Counted from the stretch's first letter, positions 1 to 5,815 are shown. The stretch is DNA of 6,611 bases from Sulfurimonas sp. (GCA_021161305.1 JAGHAW010000216.1:1-6611); one strand, 5' to 3'. The notes: a model not told the origin generated them from the sequence alone. Program-made: numbers and translations.

Positions 1-6
1 ACTCCT
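1..6 (-). promoter_or_regulatory. Candidate Shine-Dalgarno of a leftward gene outside the window
   Basis: Read leftward, the first six bases give AGGAGT, a good Shine-Dalgarno match with room for a start codon just beyond the left edge. A leftward gene therefore probably begins immediately outside the window, downstream of yigZ. A TTGACT hexamer on the same strand (45-50) followed by GATACA (23-28) after a 16-base spacer could be its promoter, but the second hexamer fits the -10 consensus poorly. The start codon is not visible, so this remains a suggestion. Confidence 0.35.
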
Positions 7-120
7 CAAATGTAAAACAGAGTGTATCATAATACTGGACAATAAGTCAATCTTAATATTTAGGTAGGCACTACAATTTTTACTAAAACACTGTTTTCCC
101 TATTTTAGGGCTTTTTGAGG
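4..120. repeat. Imperfect inverted repeat in the left intergenic region
   Basis: CCTCAAA at 4-10 is matched in inverted orientation by TTTGAGG at 114-120. Further in, AAAACAG followed by AGTGT (14-25) is matched by ACACTGTTTT (88-97) with a two-base insertion. Between the right-hand blocks sits a small hairpin, CCCTA/TAGGG (98-102 with 106-110), followed by CTTTTT. The arms differ in spacing, so this is degenerate. It could be a decayed small palindromic element or chance in AT-rich DNA. The rest of 1-183 shows no gene. Confidence 0.3.
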
Positions 121-183
121 TGTTGGTATAGTGTTAGTGTATGAAGTCAGGGCTGTTCAGGGTAGAGGATAGATATTTTATAT

Positions 184-759
184 CTACTCTATCAGATTTA
201 TTAATCTATCAACTTTAGAAAAGAACTCTTTCATACTATTTTCATCTGATTTTAGTTTGTATTGGGTTTTATCATTAAAAACTTTTTCAACAATTTCAAC
301 TCCACATACCGAACATTCATACTCTACTTTTCTAAGATTGGTATATTCAAAAGTAATAGTTTTAAAAATCTCTTTTTTGTAATCTTTTGGAGTTGCAGAT
401 TCTAAAACCAAATTTGTAGCATCACTATAAGCACGAACAAGACCACCGGTACCTAGTTTAGTACCTCCAAAATATCTAACAGTAATAACAGCACTATTAA
501 TTATATCTCTGCCTTGAAGTACCATCAATGTTGGCTTACCTGAAGTTCCTTTTGGTTCACCATCATCACTGGAGTGTTCCACAACTTGATTAAATTCATT
601 TAAATATCTATATGCCACAACAAAATGTCTAGCTTTTGGATGAGTCTCTTTTAACTCTTTGAGTGTTTTTTCATATATAATATACGGAACTGCATGAGCT
701 ATAAATTTAGACTGTTTTATCTCTAATGTTTCAGAGTAATAGTTATCTACAAACTTCAT
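184..759 (-). CDS. yigZ: YigZ/IMPACT family protein
   Basis: This is a 191-residue protein of the YigZ/IMPACT (UPF0029) family, close to the usual length of about 200. Recognisable family signatures are KFIAH near residue 18, KARHFVVAYR near 42-51, SSDDGEPKGTSGKP at 63-76, and VRYFGGTKLGTGGLVRAYS at 94-112. Residues from about 125 to the end form the smaller C-terminal ferredoxin-like domain expected of bacterial members. The eukaryotic relative IMPACT regulates the kinase GCN2; the biochemical role of the bacterial proteins is not settled, and I infer nothing beyond the family. The gene lies 27 bases downstream of yebC on the same strand, with no strong Shine-Dalgarno before the ATG, so it may be translated weakly or depend on read-through from yebC. 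A small TAGATA/TATCTA hairpin (170-175 with 181-186) overlaps the stop codon but lacks a T-run. Confidence 0.93.
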   Translation of the reverse strand: MKFVDNYYSETLEIKQSKFIAHAVPYIIYEKTLKELKETHPKARHFVVAYRYLNEFNQVVEHSSDDGEPKGTSGKPTLMVLQGRDIINSAVITVRYFGGTKLGTGGLVRAYSDATNLVLESATPKDYKKEIFKTITFEYTNLRKVEYECSVCGVEIVEKVFNDKTQYKLKSDENSMKEFFSKVDRLINLIE

Positions 760-786
760 CTATTTTTTATATGCCAATGATTAATC

Positions 787-1497
787 TTATGCTAAGTTAG
801 TAAAAACTTTCTGCACATCCTCATCATCTTCAAGCTTCTCTAAAATTTTGTCAATCTCTGCTTGTTCTTGCTCATTAATAGATACAGGAACATTTGCCAT
901 TCTTTCCAAGTTTGCTTTAGTTATTTCTATGTCCATCTCTTCTAAAGCAGAAGTCAGTGTTCCAAAACTTGTGTAATCACCAGTAACTAAAACTACACCA
1001 TCTTCAGCTTCAATCTCTTCTAATCCTGCATCAATCAACTCTAACTCTAGTTCTTCAATATCCATATCATCTTTTAAAGAAAATTCTATAAGTGCTTTTC
1101 TGTCAAACATAAATTCTAAAGAACCATTCGTAAGCATTTCCCCACCACGCTTGGTCAGTATATTCTTAACATTAGCAACTGTTCTGGTATTATTATCAGT
1201 CATACACTCTATAAATAGTAAAACACCATGAGGAGCTTTACCCTCAAAATTCACTTCCAACATACTAGCTGTATCTTTTGCACTCGCTCTTTTTATAGCT
1301 GCTTCAATATTATCTTTTGGCATATTTTCAGCTTTTGCATTTAAGATAGCTGTGCGAAGTTTAGAGTTCATATCTGGGTCACTACTACCCTCTTTTGCTG
1401 CCATTGTAATTATTTTACCTAATTTAGGAAACAGTTTTGACATTGCTCCCCATCTTTTCAATTTTGATGCTTTTCTATACTCAAACGCTCTACCCAT
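787..1497 (-). CDS. yebC: YebC/PmpR family translation or regulatory factor
   Basis: This 236-residue protein is a full-length YebC family member (family usual length about 235-250). The N-terminal domain carries MGRAFEYRKASKLKRWG, then KLFPKLGKIITMAAKEG and DPDMNSKLRTAILNAKAENMPKDNIEAAIKRA. The middle has GVLLFIECMTDNNTRTVANVKNILTKRGG and NGSLEFMFDRK, and the acidic C-terminus is typical. The N-terminus differs from the common MAGHSKWANIKHRK form and matches the form I associate with Helicobacter and other Campylobacterota. Family members were long called transcriptional regulators (PmpR) and are related to mitochondrial TACO1; newer work on YebC proteins points to helping ribosomes through stalling sequences such as polyproline. 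Which applies here cannot be read from the sequence. A strong Shine-Dalgarno AAGGAGA (1503-1509) overlaps the stop codon of the upstream gene, so the two are probably translationally coupled. Confidence 0.96.
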   Translation of the reverse strand: MGRAFEYRKASKLKRWGAMSKLFPKLGKIITMAAKEGSSDPDMNSKLRTAILNAKAENMPKDNIEAAIKRASAKDTASMLEVNFEGKAPHGVLLFIECMTDNNTRTVANVKNILTKRGGEMLTNGSLEFMFDRKALIEFSLKDDMDIEELELELIDAGLEEIEAEDGVVLVTGDYTSFGTLTSALEEMDIEITKANLERMANVPVSINEQEQAEIDKILEKLEDDEDVQKVFTNLA

Positions 1498-1507
1498 AAT
1501 TTTCTCC

Positions 1508-1855
1508 TTAGCTTACTTGCATGATACTTATAGCACCATCTTCACTGTAATCTACATCTATCTTACTTAATTTATCCTCTTTAGTTAAATTAAAGATGAG
1601 ATGTCTTATTTCCAAACTATTATTGCTTAAAAGCTCTATTTTATATCCATCCAATGAATCGCTCAAAACATCTGTGACCTTTGAACTTAGTTTTAGCCAA
1701 TGTCTCTTATAGATTTTTTCATCATCAATATATAAGCCACTTTCATCATAATCAAGCTCACAAGCCTGAGATGCAACACGATTTAATTTATCAAAAAGTT
1801 GCTGAGATTCTATAAAACTTTTCTTTAATAGAATATAATCATCTTCATTTAACAT
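1508..1855 (-). CDS. Small acidic protein of unknown function upstream of yebC
   Basis: I do not recognise this 115-residue protein. It begins MLNEDDYILLKKSFIESQQLFDKLNRVASQ (described here in two parts: a short acidic start, then an amphipathic helix-like stretch to about residue 30). It is acidic and soluble-looking, with no signal peptide, membrane segment or cysteine pair beyond a single Cys near residue 32. The remainder alternates short strand-like and charged segments (about residues 35-115), suggesting a small alpha/beta fold. It is supported as a gene by its tight linkage to yebC: its TAA stop forms part of yebC's Shine-Dalgarno (TAAGGAGA), leaving 10 bases between genes. An AGGTG about 7 bases before the ATG is a modest ribosome binding site. 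Its upstream region is only 28 bases long before the palindromic element begins, so its promoter is either cramped into that space or lies in the element. Confidence 0.8.
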   Translation of the reverse strand: MLNEDDYILLKKSFIESQQLFDKLNRVASQACELDYDESGLYIDDEKIYKRHWLKLSSKVTDVLSDSLDGYKIELLSNNSLEIRHLIFNLTKEDKLSKIDVDYSEDGAISIMQVS

Positions 1856-1883
1856 TTTTTACACCTATAAACTATATTTTAAC

Positions 1884-1911
1884 TGACCTTACGCACTAAG
1901 TATATTTTGAA
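1884..1911 (+). repeat. Left terminal inverted repeat of the palindromic element
   Basis: The outer 20 bases (1884-1903) are TGACCTTACGCACTAAGTAT, then one mismatched base (A1904), then TTTTGAA (1905-1911). It pairs with 2115-2142 at 27 of 28 positions. Its outer end is 28 bases upstream of the small leftward gene's start codon. Confidence 0.9.
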
Positions 1912-1915
1912 CAAC

Positions 1916-2004
1916 CTCCTAAGGGGTATATTGCAAGGCAGATTTATGTAGGACTAACAAGTTAATTCAAATAAATCTAACGAAGTCAAGATACCCCTTA
2001 GGAG
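1916..2004 (+). repeat. Internal hairpin unit A
   Basis: A perfect 14-bp stem, CTCCTAAGGGGTAT (1916-1929) with its complement (1991-2004), closes a 61-base loop. The loop contains, in order: TTGCAAGGC (1931-1939), an inner 8-bp stem AGATTTAT/ATAAATCT (1940-1947 with 1971-1978) around a 23-base block (1948-1970), and AACGAAGTCAA (1979-1989). The same three blocks appear in reverse orientation in hairpin B with 40 of 43 positions identical, whereas stem sequences differ. Confidence 0.88.
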
Positions 2005-2017
2005 TTTGCCCTACGGG

Positions 2018-2114
2018 TGGTTTTATGGGTATGCATTTGACTTCGTTAAAACTTCTTGAATTAGCTTGCTAGTTCTACAAAGTTTCGCCTTGCAACTACA
2101 TACCCATAAAACCA
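2018..2114 (-). repeat. Internal hairpin unit B, inverted copy of unit A
   Basis: A perfect 16-bp stem, TGGTTTTATGGGTATG (2018-2033) with its complement (2099-2114), closes a 65-base loop. Read on the minus strand the loop repeats the order of unit A: TTGCAAGGC (2095-2087), an inner stem, a 23-base block (2078-2056; 20 of 23 identical to A), the inner stem's other side, and AACGAAGTCAA (2047-2037). The inner stem is 6 bp (2049-2054 with 2080-2085), extended to 8 on the minus strand by two G-T wobbles. Confidence 0.88.
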
Positions 2115-2142
2115 TTCAAAACATACTTAGTGCGTAAGGTCA
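2115..2142 (-). repeat. Right terminal inverted repeat of the palindromic element
   Basis: This is the complement of the left end at 27 of 28 positions, with the single mismatch at C2122. It ends 53 bases before the start codon of the rightward gene. The right-hand promoter candidate lies just outside it. Confidence 0.9.
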
Positions 2143-2160
2143 ATTTTAAATTCAAAAATG

Positions 2161-2166
2161 TATAAT
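2161..2166 (+). promoter_or_regulatory. Candidate -10 box for the rightward gene
   Basis: A perfect TATAAT lies 29 bases before the ATG at 2196, in an AT-rich tract. The bases at the expected -35 position (2138-2143, GGTCAA) fall on the edge of the palindromic element and do not resemble TTGACA. Campylobacterota promoters are known to rely little on a -35 box, so this is acceptable. AGAGG at 2186-2190, 5 bases before the ATG, is the ribosome binding site. Confidence 0.5.
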
Positions 2167-2195
2167 AACATATAACTATTATTATAGAGGCATAT

Positions 2196-2753
2196 ATGAA
2201 GCTTAGTTTTAGAATTAAACACCATTTTTTTAGTGCATTTCGTGAACTCTTTGTTCATCATCATGGTTCTCTTGAATTTCGTGCCAAAATTTTTGCACTT
2301 GTTATAGCAGCCAATGAAGATACTAAAGTTGAAAATTATATTATAATCAAAAATATTGGTATGGAAATCTATGATAATGATGAAGACAGAGCCAATCTTT
2401 TAATGTTATCAACAAAAGAACTTGTTAAAAAAGTACAAGAGGATAATGGGCTTGATATAGACACACTAGTATCAAATATACAAAAAGAGTTAAAAATTGT
2501 ACCTAGATATGCTAAAAAAATAGATATTAATTCATTAAAACCTCTGCTCTCTAAATATGATAAAGATACAGTTGCCTACCAAGAAAATATTTTGAATTTT
2601 TTAAAAAATTTGAAAGAAGAAACTCTAGACAGTAAAAAAAGTCAAATTGCCAAAGATGAAGAGAACTTAGTATCTAATATTAAATTTCTCTTTATCAAAA
2701 AAAGTATCTTCAGATATATTTTTAAATGCAGCATTCAAACTTGTAAAGAGTGA
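2196..2753 (+). CDS. Hypothetical helical protein, possibly TerB-like
   Basis: The only rightward gene, 185 residues if read to the stop at 2753. The start is supported by AGAGG 5 bases upstream and a TATAAT further up. The N-terminus has an aromatic, histidine-rich stretch (FRIKHHFFSAFRELFVHHHG), followed by SLEFRAKIFALVIAANED near residues 25-42 and later long helix-like segments, ending in YQENILNFLKNLKEE near 128-142. The layout, with a short helix bearing AAN-acidic residues and later helices, is reminiscent of TerB-like tellurite-resistance domains, but this is a weak impression and no metal ligands can be assigned with confidence. It has no signal peptide or clear membrane segment. The last 29 codons lie on the reverse of the TtcA-like gene, and that tail (NIKFLFIKKSIFRYIFKC) looks like antisense reading. 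The natural end may be earlier: the +1 frame after the A7 run at 2634-2640 stops at 2668-2670. Confidence 0.75.
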   Translation: MKLSFRIKHHFFSAFRELFVHHHGSLEFRAKIFALVIAANEDTKVENYIIIKNIGMEIYDNDEDRANLLMLSTKELVKKVQEDNGLDIDTLVSNIQKELKIVPRYAKKIDINSLKPLLSKYDKDTVAYQENILNFLKNLKEETLDSKKSQIAKDEENLVSNIKFLFIKKSIFRYIFKCSIQTCKE

Positions 2754-3443
2754 TGGAAACTCTTTTTCCATCTTTGATAACATCTCTTTCATATTGGCTC
2801 GGGCATGTGGCATTTTGACATCAAATCTCATTGCTGGACAAGCTTCATCACCAATCGCACTAATGCCGTTATCATCTACAAATGCACGAAGTTGACGCTC
2901 TCTCATCTGAATCAGAGGACGGATAACAATAAGTCCATTTTCTGCTCTATATTTTGGAGCTAAACTTCTCATTTGACCATTATAAATAAAATTCATAAAA
3001 AAACTCTCAGCGGCATCATCCATGTGATGACCAAGTGCAACTTTATTACATCCCTGCTCTTGTGCTACACTATAAAGAAAACCTCTTCTCATTCGGGAGA
3101 AAAAGCTACAAAATGATGAGTTCTTCCTAATCTTCTCTTTTGCTATCTCATAAGTTTGTGTCTCATGTACAATATGTGCTATATCATACTCTTTGCAATG
3201 CTCAATAAGATTATCAAAATTTTCACCCATCCCATAACCAATAGTTACAGCGATAAACTCGAACTTAAAAGGAGCTCGTCTTTGTTGTTCTTTCATAGCA
3301 TGAATCATAGTAAGAGAATCTTTACCGCCACTAAGCCCTACAAGAATCTTATCACCCTCTTCTATGAGTTCAAACTCGGCATTTGTTTTACCAAGTTTTG
3401 ACATGATTTTTTTAGATAATTTTATAGATGGTTTCTTACTCAA
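2667..3443 (-). CDS. TtcA-like PP-loop ATPase (tRNA 2-thiolation type)
   Basis: A 258-residue N-type ATP pyrophosphatase related to TtcA, which adenylates tRNA cytidine-32 before sulfur is inserted. The PP-loop SGGKDS is at residues 38-43, GHHMDDAAES at 138-147, and RMRRG at 117-121. In TtcA three cysteines hold a [4Fe-4S] cluster: a CxxC just before the RxRRG motif and one later. Here C112 is present but the second CxxC position is F115 (FCSFFSRMRRG), and C202 (DEACP) is the likely third. Activity on cytidine-32 is therefore uncertain, and it may be a distinct subgroup. The listed start is a TTG inside the end of mtnN (8-base overlap), which keeps the family-like SKKIMSKLGKTNAEF stretch; an ATG at codon 14 (3404) is the alternative. 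Neither has a strong Shine-Dalgarno. It is the last gene of the five-gene operon and overlaps the convergent gene by 87 bases. Confidence 0.87.
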   Translation of the reverse strand: MSKKPSIKLSKKIMSKLGKTNAEFELIEEGDKILVGLSGGKDSLTMIHAMKEQQRRAPFKFEFIAVTIGYGMGENFDNLIEHCKEYDIAHIVHETQTYEIAKEKIRKNSSFCSFFSRMRRGFLYSVAQEQGCNKVALGHHMDDAAESFFMNFIYNGQMRSLAPKYRAENGLIVIRPLIQMRERQLRAFVDDNGISAIGDEACPAMRFDVKMPHARANMKEMLSKMEKEFPSLFTSLNAAFKNISEDTFFDKEKFNIRY

Positions 3444-4128
3444 CGATTCTATCTACCATTTTCATTACAAACTCAGCAGATTCTACTGCACTTGTTTCTA
3501 AAAACTCATCAAATGAAAAACTTGCATCCATATCAGCAGCATCACTAATAGCACGAAGGATAAAAAATGGCACATCTAAAGCATCACAAACAACAGCAAC
3601 ACTCGCACCCTCCATCTCCAAAGCATCAGCTTTGAAAGTATCACCTATCCAGTTTTTACGCTCTTCATTTGCTACAAACTGATCTCCAGTTGCAATAATC
3701 CCTTCTTGTACAGTTTTACCCATCTCTGAAGCAACCTCTTTACCAAGAGCAATTAAATCTTTATCAGATTCAATAAATACTGCACCCTCAGGTACATATC
3801 CAAATGGATGACCAAAAGCTGTAATATCTAGATCATGTTGAGATAATTTTGTAGCGATAATCAAATCACCAACTTTTAGTGTAGGAGAAATTGCTCCAGC
3901 AACACCTGAAAAAAGTAACTTATCACATCCAAAGTGTTGAATCATAGTTGTAGCTGTAAGAGTTGAAAACACCTTACCAATCTTTGAATACGCTATAACT
4001 AACTCAACACCTTTATAAGTTGCTTCATAATATTTATTGTTTGCATATTGGGTAGTTTTGTAATCTTGTAATTTTTCTAAGATTGGTGCTACCTCCTCCG
4101 GCATCGCACCCATAATCGCTATTTTCAT
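3436..4128 (-). CDS. mtnN: 5'-methylthioadenosine/S-adenosylhomocysteine/aminofutalosine nucleosidase
   Basis: A 230-residue MTA/SAH nucleosidase of standard length. It hydrolyses the N-glycosidic bond of methylthioadenosine and S-adenosylhomocysteine to release adenine. In Helicobacter and Campylobacter the same enzyme also cleaves 6-amino-6-deoxyfutalosine in the futalosine route to menaquinone (MqnB role), and that is the likely role here if the organism is a relative. Catalytic residues are in place: E12 in MGAMPEE, E173 in LEMEGA and D196 in AISDAA, equivalent to E12, E174 and D197 of the E. coli enzyme. GVAGA (75-79) and GDQF (148-151) are further family motifs. An AAGGAA Shine-Dalgarno precedes the ATG by about 9 bases. 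It follows the nitrilase-like gene after 18 bases and overlaps the TtcA-like gene by 8, so it is mid-operon. Confidence 0.96.
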   Translation of the reverse strand: MKIAIMGAMPEEVAPILEKLQDYKTTQYANNKYYEATYKGVELVIAYSKIGKVFSTLTATTMIQHFGCDKLLFSGVAGAISPTLKVGDLIIATKLSQHDLDITAFGHPFGYVPEGAVFIESDKDLIALGKEVASEMGKTVQEGIIATGDQFVANEERKNWIGDTFKADALEMEGASVAVVCDALDVPFFILRAISDAADMDASFSFDEFLETSAVESAEFVMKMVDRIVE

Positions 4129-4146
4129 TTTTAATAATTCCTTTTT

Positions 4147-4863
4147 CTATATGTCAAATGTTTTTACTAAAGTTTCATAGTGTGGTAATTTTTCTAAAAT
4201 CTTTGCATTTCTATCAACTATACAACTTCCACCCCAAAAACCAAGACCATCTTCAAAACCTACACGATTTACAAAAACGACCTTAGCATCACAATGAAGT
4301 GCAGCCGATTTTAAAAGTGCGTACCACTGATCTTCTATCAGCAGACCATCATCATCAAAACCGCGAGCCGGAGAAGCAACAAGTGCAATAATATAATCAG
4401 GATTTTCATCAAAAAGTTGATGATGTACTCCAGCATGCCATAAATCTTCACAAACAAGCATAGAAATTTTTCCATGTGAAGTTTCAAAACCTTCAAACAG
4501 ACTACCGGCACTAAAGTAACGAGCCTCTTCAAACATTCCATAATTTGGCAAATGTACTTTATTGTGCTGACTTAGTAATTTTCCTTGAGAAAAATAGAGT
4601 GCTGCATTTCTAAATACTCTAGAATCTACCATAGCAGCACCCACAACAATATCCACATCTCTACTAAGTTCTTTTAATTCATTTAATTCACTTATATCCC
4701 AAGCATCTTCATATAGTTTATCTTGAAGCAGATAGCCGTTTAGGGACAATTCAGGAAATACAACCAAATCACTGCTATCTTTGTGTCTGTTTACAGTTTC
4801 AATAATATCCGCCAAATTGGAACGATTTAATTTTGGTGAACTTTGAACTAGCGTTACTCTCAT
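4147..4863 (-). CDS. Nitrilase-superfamily carbon-nitrogen hydrolase
   Basis: A 238-residue single-domain amidohydrolase of the nitrilase superfamily. The Glu-Lys-Cys catalytic triad is intact: E38 in VVFPELSLNGY, K102 in HNKVHLPNYG and C138 in LVCEDLWH. The segment KVHLPNYGMFEEARYF resembles the glutaminase domain of glutamine-dependent NAD synthetases, yet no synthetase domain follows, so this is a free-standing amidase. Its substrate cannot be told from the sequence; glutamine, an omega-amidase substrate or a damaged metabolite are all possible. No signal peptide is visible, so it is probably cytoplasmic. It starts one base after the fabD stop codon, with GAGGAAG inside the fabD end as its ribosome binding site, which implies tight co-expression with fatty acid synthesis genes. 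The link may be only economy of transcription. Confidence 0.9.
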   Translation of the reverse strand: MRVTLVQSSPKLNRSNLADIIETVNRHKDSSDLVVFPELSLNGYLLQDKLYEDAWDISELNELKELSRDVDIVVGAAMVDSRVFRNAALYFSQGKLLSQHNKVHLPNYGMFEEARYFSAGSLFEGFETSHGKISMLVCEDLWHAGVHHQLFDENPDYIIALVASPARGFDDDGLLIEDQWYALLKSAALHCDAKVVFVNRVGFEDGLGFWGGSCIVDRNAKILEKLPHYETLVKTFDI

Positions 4864-4864
4864 C

Positions 4865-5806
4865 TTAGTTACAAACTTCCTCTTGGACTTTTACCAAAGA
4901 TGCCATATCTGAAATATTTAAAGTTTTTAAATCTTTTGCTATCCTACGATTTAACCCTTTTAAAACTACACCATTTCCAAACTCAATAGCCATATCAACA
5001 TCACCGGCTATTGCTAAGATAGATTGTTTATATTTTACAGGTTTAACTAACTGATCTTTTAAGAGTGCTACTGCCTCATCTTTTGTACTATATGCTTTAG
5101 TCGTTACATTAGAGACGATAGGAGCTTCAAACTCATCTTTAACCATAACTTTCATCAACTCTGCTAAAGGTTCTTGAGCTGGAGCTAATATGTCACAATG
5201 AGATGCAACCGACATATTTAAAAGAAGTGCTCTTTTAGCACCGGCATCTTTAAAAGTTTGTTCTAGTGAAACTAAATCACTCTTCATACCAGCCACAACT
5301 AACTGTCCATCTTGATTGTAATTGGCAGGCCACACTTTTTTTCCATCCTTTTGAGCATCTGTACAAATCTGTTCAACACTTTTATCATCAAGACCAACAA
5401 TAACCATCATACCCGCTTCTAATTCCTCACATGCTGACTGCATAAATGAACCACGCTTATGAACAAGTTCAACTGCATCAATATAATCAATAGCACCACT
5501 TGCACACAATGCAGAAAATTCACCTAGTGAGTGTCCTAAAAATAGTTCTGCTTTTACATTTGGGCAAGCATCTTTAAAAAGTCTGTATGCTACCATTTGT
5601 ACCAATAAAATTGCAGGTTGAGTAAAAGCTGTCTGACCTAACTTCTCATTCTCTTGAAATATTAACTCTTTAAAATCAACACCTATTCTTTCACCGGCTT
5701 TAGCAAACATCTCTCTTGCTACTTCACTATTTTCATAAAAATCTTTACCCATTCCAATTGCTTGAGAACCTTGACCTGAAAAGATCATCACTATTTTTTT
5801 TGACAT
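4865..5806 (-). CDS. fabD: Malonyl-CoA:ACP transacylase FabD
   Basis: A 313-residue FabD, normal for the family (about 305-320). It transfers malonyl from CoA to acyl carrier protein to supply fatty acid elongation in the cytoplasm. The oxyanion-hole loop GQGSQ is at 11-15, the nucleophile elbow GHSLGE places the catalytic serine at 93, R118 in HKRGSFM binds the malonyl carboxylate, and H203 in VASHCDIL is the catalytic base. The segment QLVKPVKYKQSI in the C-terminal part is also typical. A strong Shine-Dalgarno AAGGAGA (5811-5817) overlaps the TAA stop of the upstream regulator gene, so its translation is probably coupled to that gene. In many bacteria fabD lies beside other fab genes; here it does not. 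Confidence 0.97.
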   Translation of the reverse strand: MSKKIVMIFSGQGSQAIGMGKDFYENSEVAREMFAKAGERIGVDFKELIFQENEKLGQTAFTQPAILLVQMVAYRLFKDACPNVKAELFLGHSLGEFSALCASGAIDYIDAVELVHKRGSFMQSACEELEAGMMVIVGLDDKSVEQICTDAQKDGKKVWPANYNQDGQLVVAGMKSDLVSLEQTFKDAGAKRALLLNMSVASHCDILAPAQEPLAELMKVMVKDEFEAPIVSNVTTKAYSTKDEAVALLKDQLVKPVKYKQSILAIAGDVDMAIEFGNGVVLKGLNRRIAKDLKTLNISDMASLVKVQEEVCN

Positions 5807-5815
5807 TTTTTCTCC

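Larger units (their letters stand above)
1884..2142. mobile_element. MITE-like palindromic element, 259 bp, no coding capacity
   Basis: This element fills most of the gap between two divergent genes. Its ends are 28-base inverted repeats matching at 27 of 28 positions (1884-1911 and 2115-2142; the outer 20 bases, TGACCTTACGCACTAAGTAT, are perfect). Inside are two large hairpins, A (1916-2004) and B (2018-2114), separated by TTTGCCCTACGGG. The halves are inverted copies of one unit, so the strand can fold either as a three-way junction (outer stem plus hairpins A and B) or as one long hairpin with A paired to B. ATTTTAA occurs on both sides (1876-1882 and 2143-2149), a possible 7-base target duplication. 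It is weak, because the sequence is AT-rich and one extra C sits at 1883. No transposase or ORF is present, so if mobile it would need an enzyme in trans. Copy number elsewhere is unknown. Confidence 0.75.

Noticed and set aside
98..116. CCCTA/TAGGG hairpin followed by CTTTTT, a possible rightward terminator
   Set aside because: The stem is only 5 bp and no rightward gene ends before it. On the leftward strand, where yigZ would need it, no T-run follows.
1352..1570. Rightward 72-residue ORF
   Set aside because: It lies opposite yebC and the small upstream gene, has no ribosome binding site of note and reads as a hydrophobic antisense shadow.
2037..2065. TTGACT in hairpin B as the -35 of an outward promoter
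   Set aside because: The bases at the matching -10 position (ATTAGC) do not fit TATAAT, and the hexamer is part of a block conserved in both units, so it is better explained by the unit itself.
1916..2114. Hairpins A and B as intrinsic terminators
   Set aside because: Neither stem is followed by a T-run on either strand (TTTGCC after A, ACCACCC after B read leftward), and the loops of over 60 bases are far too long.
1884..2142. CRISPR array
   Set aside because: There are only two inverted units and no regular direct repeats with unique spacers.
3156..3682. Two rightward ORFs of 81 and 84 residues
   Set aside because: Both are antisense to the well-supported TtcA-like and mtnN genes and show no family features.
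4338..4541. Leftward 67-residue ORF in another frame of the nitrilase-like gene
   Set aside because: It is fully inside a gene with an intact catalytic triad and is leucine- and cysteine-rich noise.
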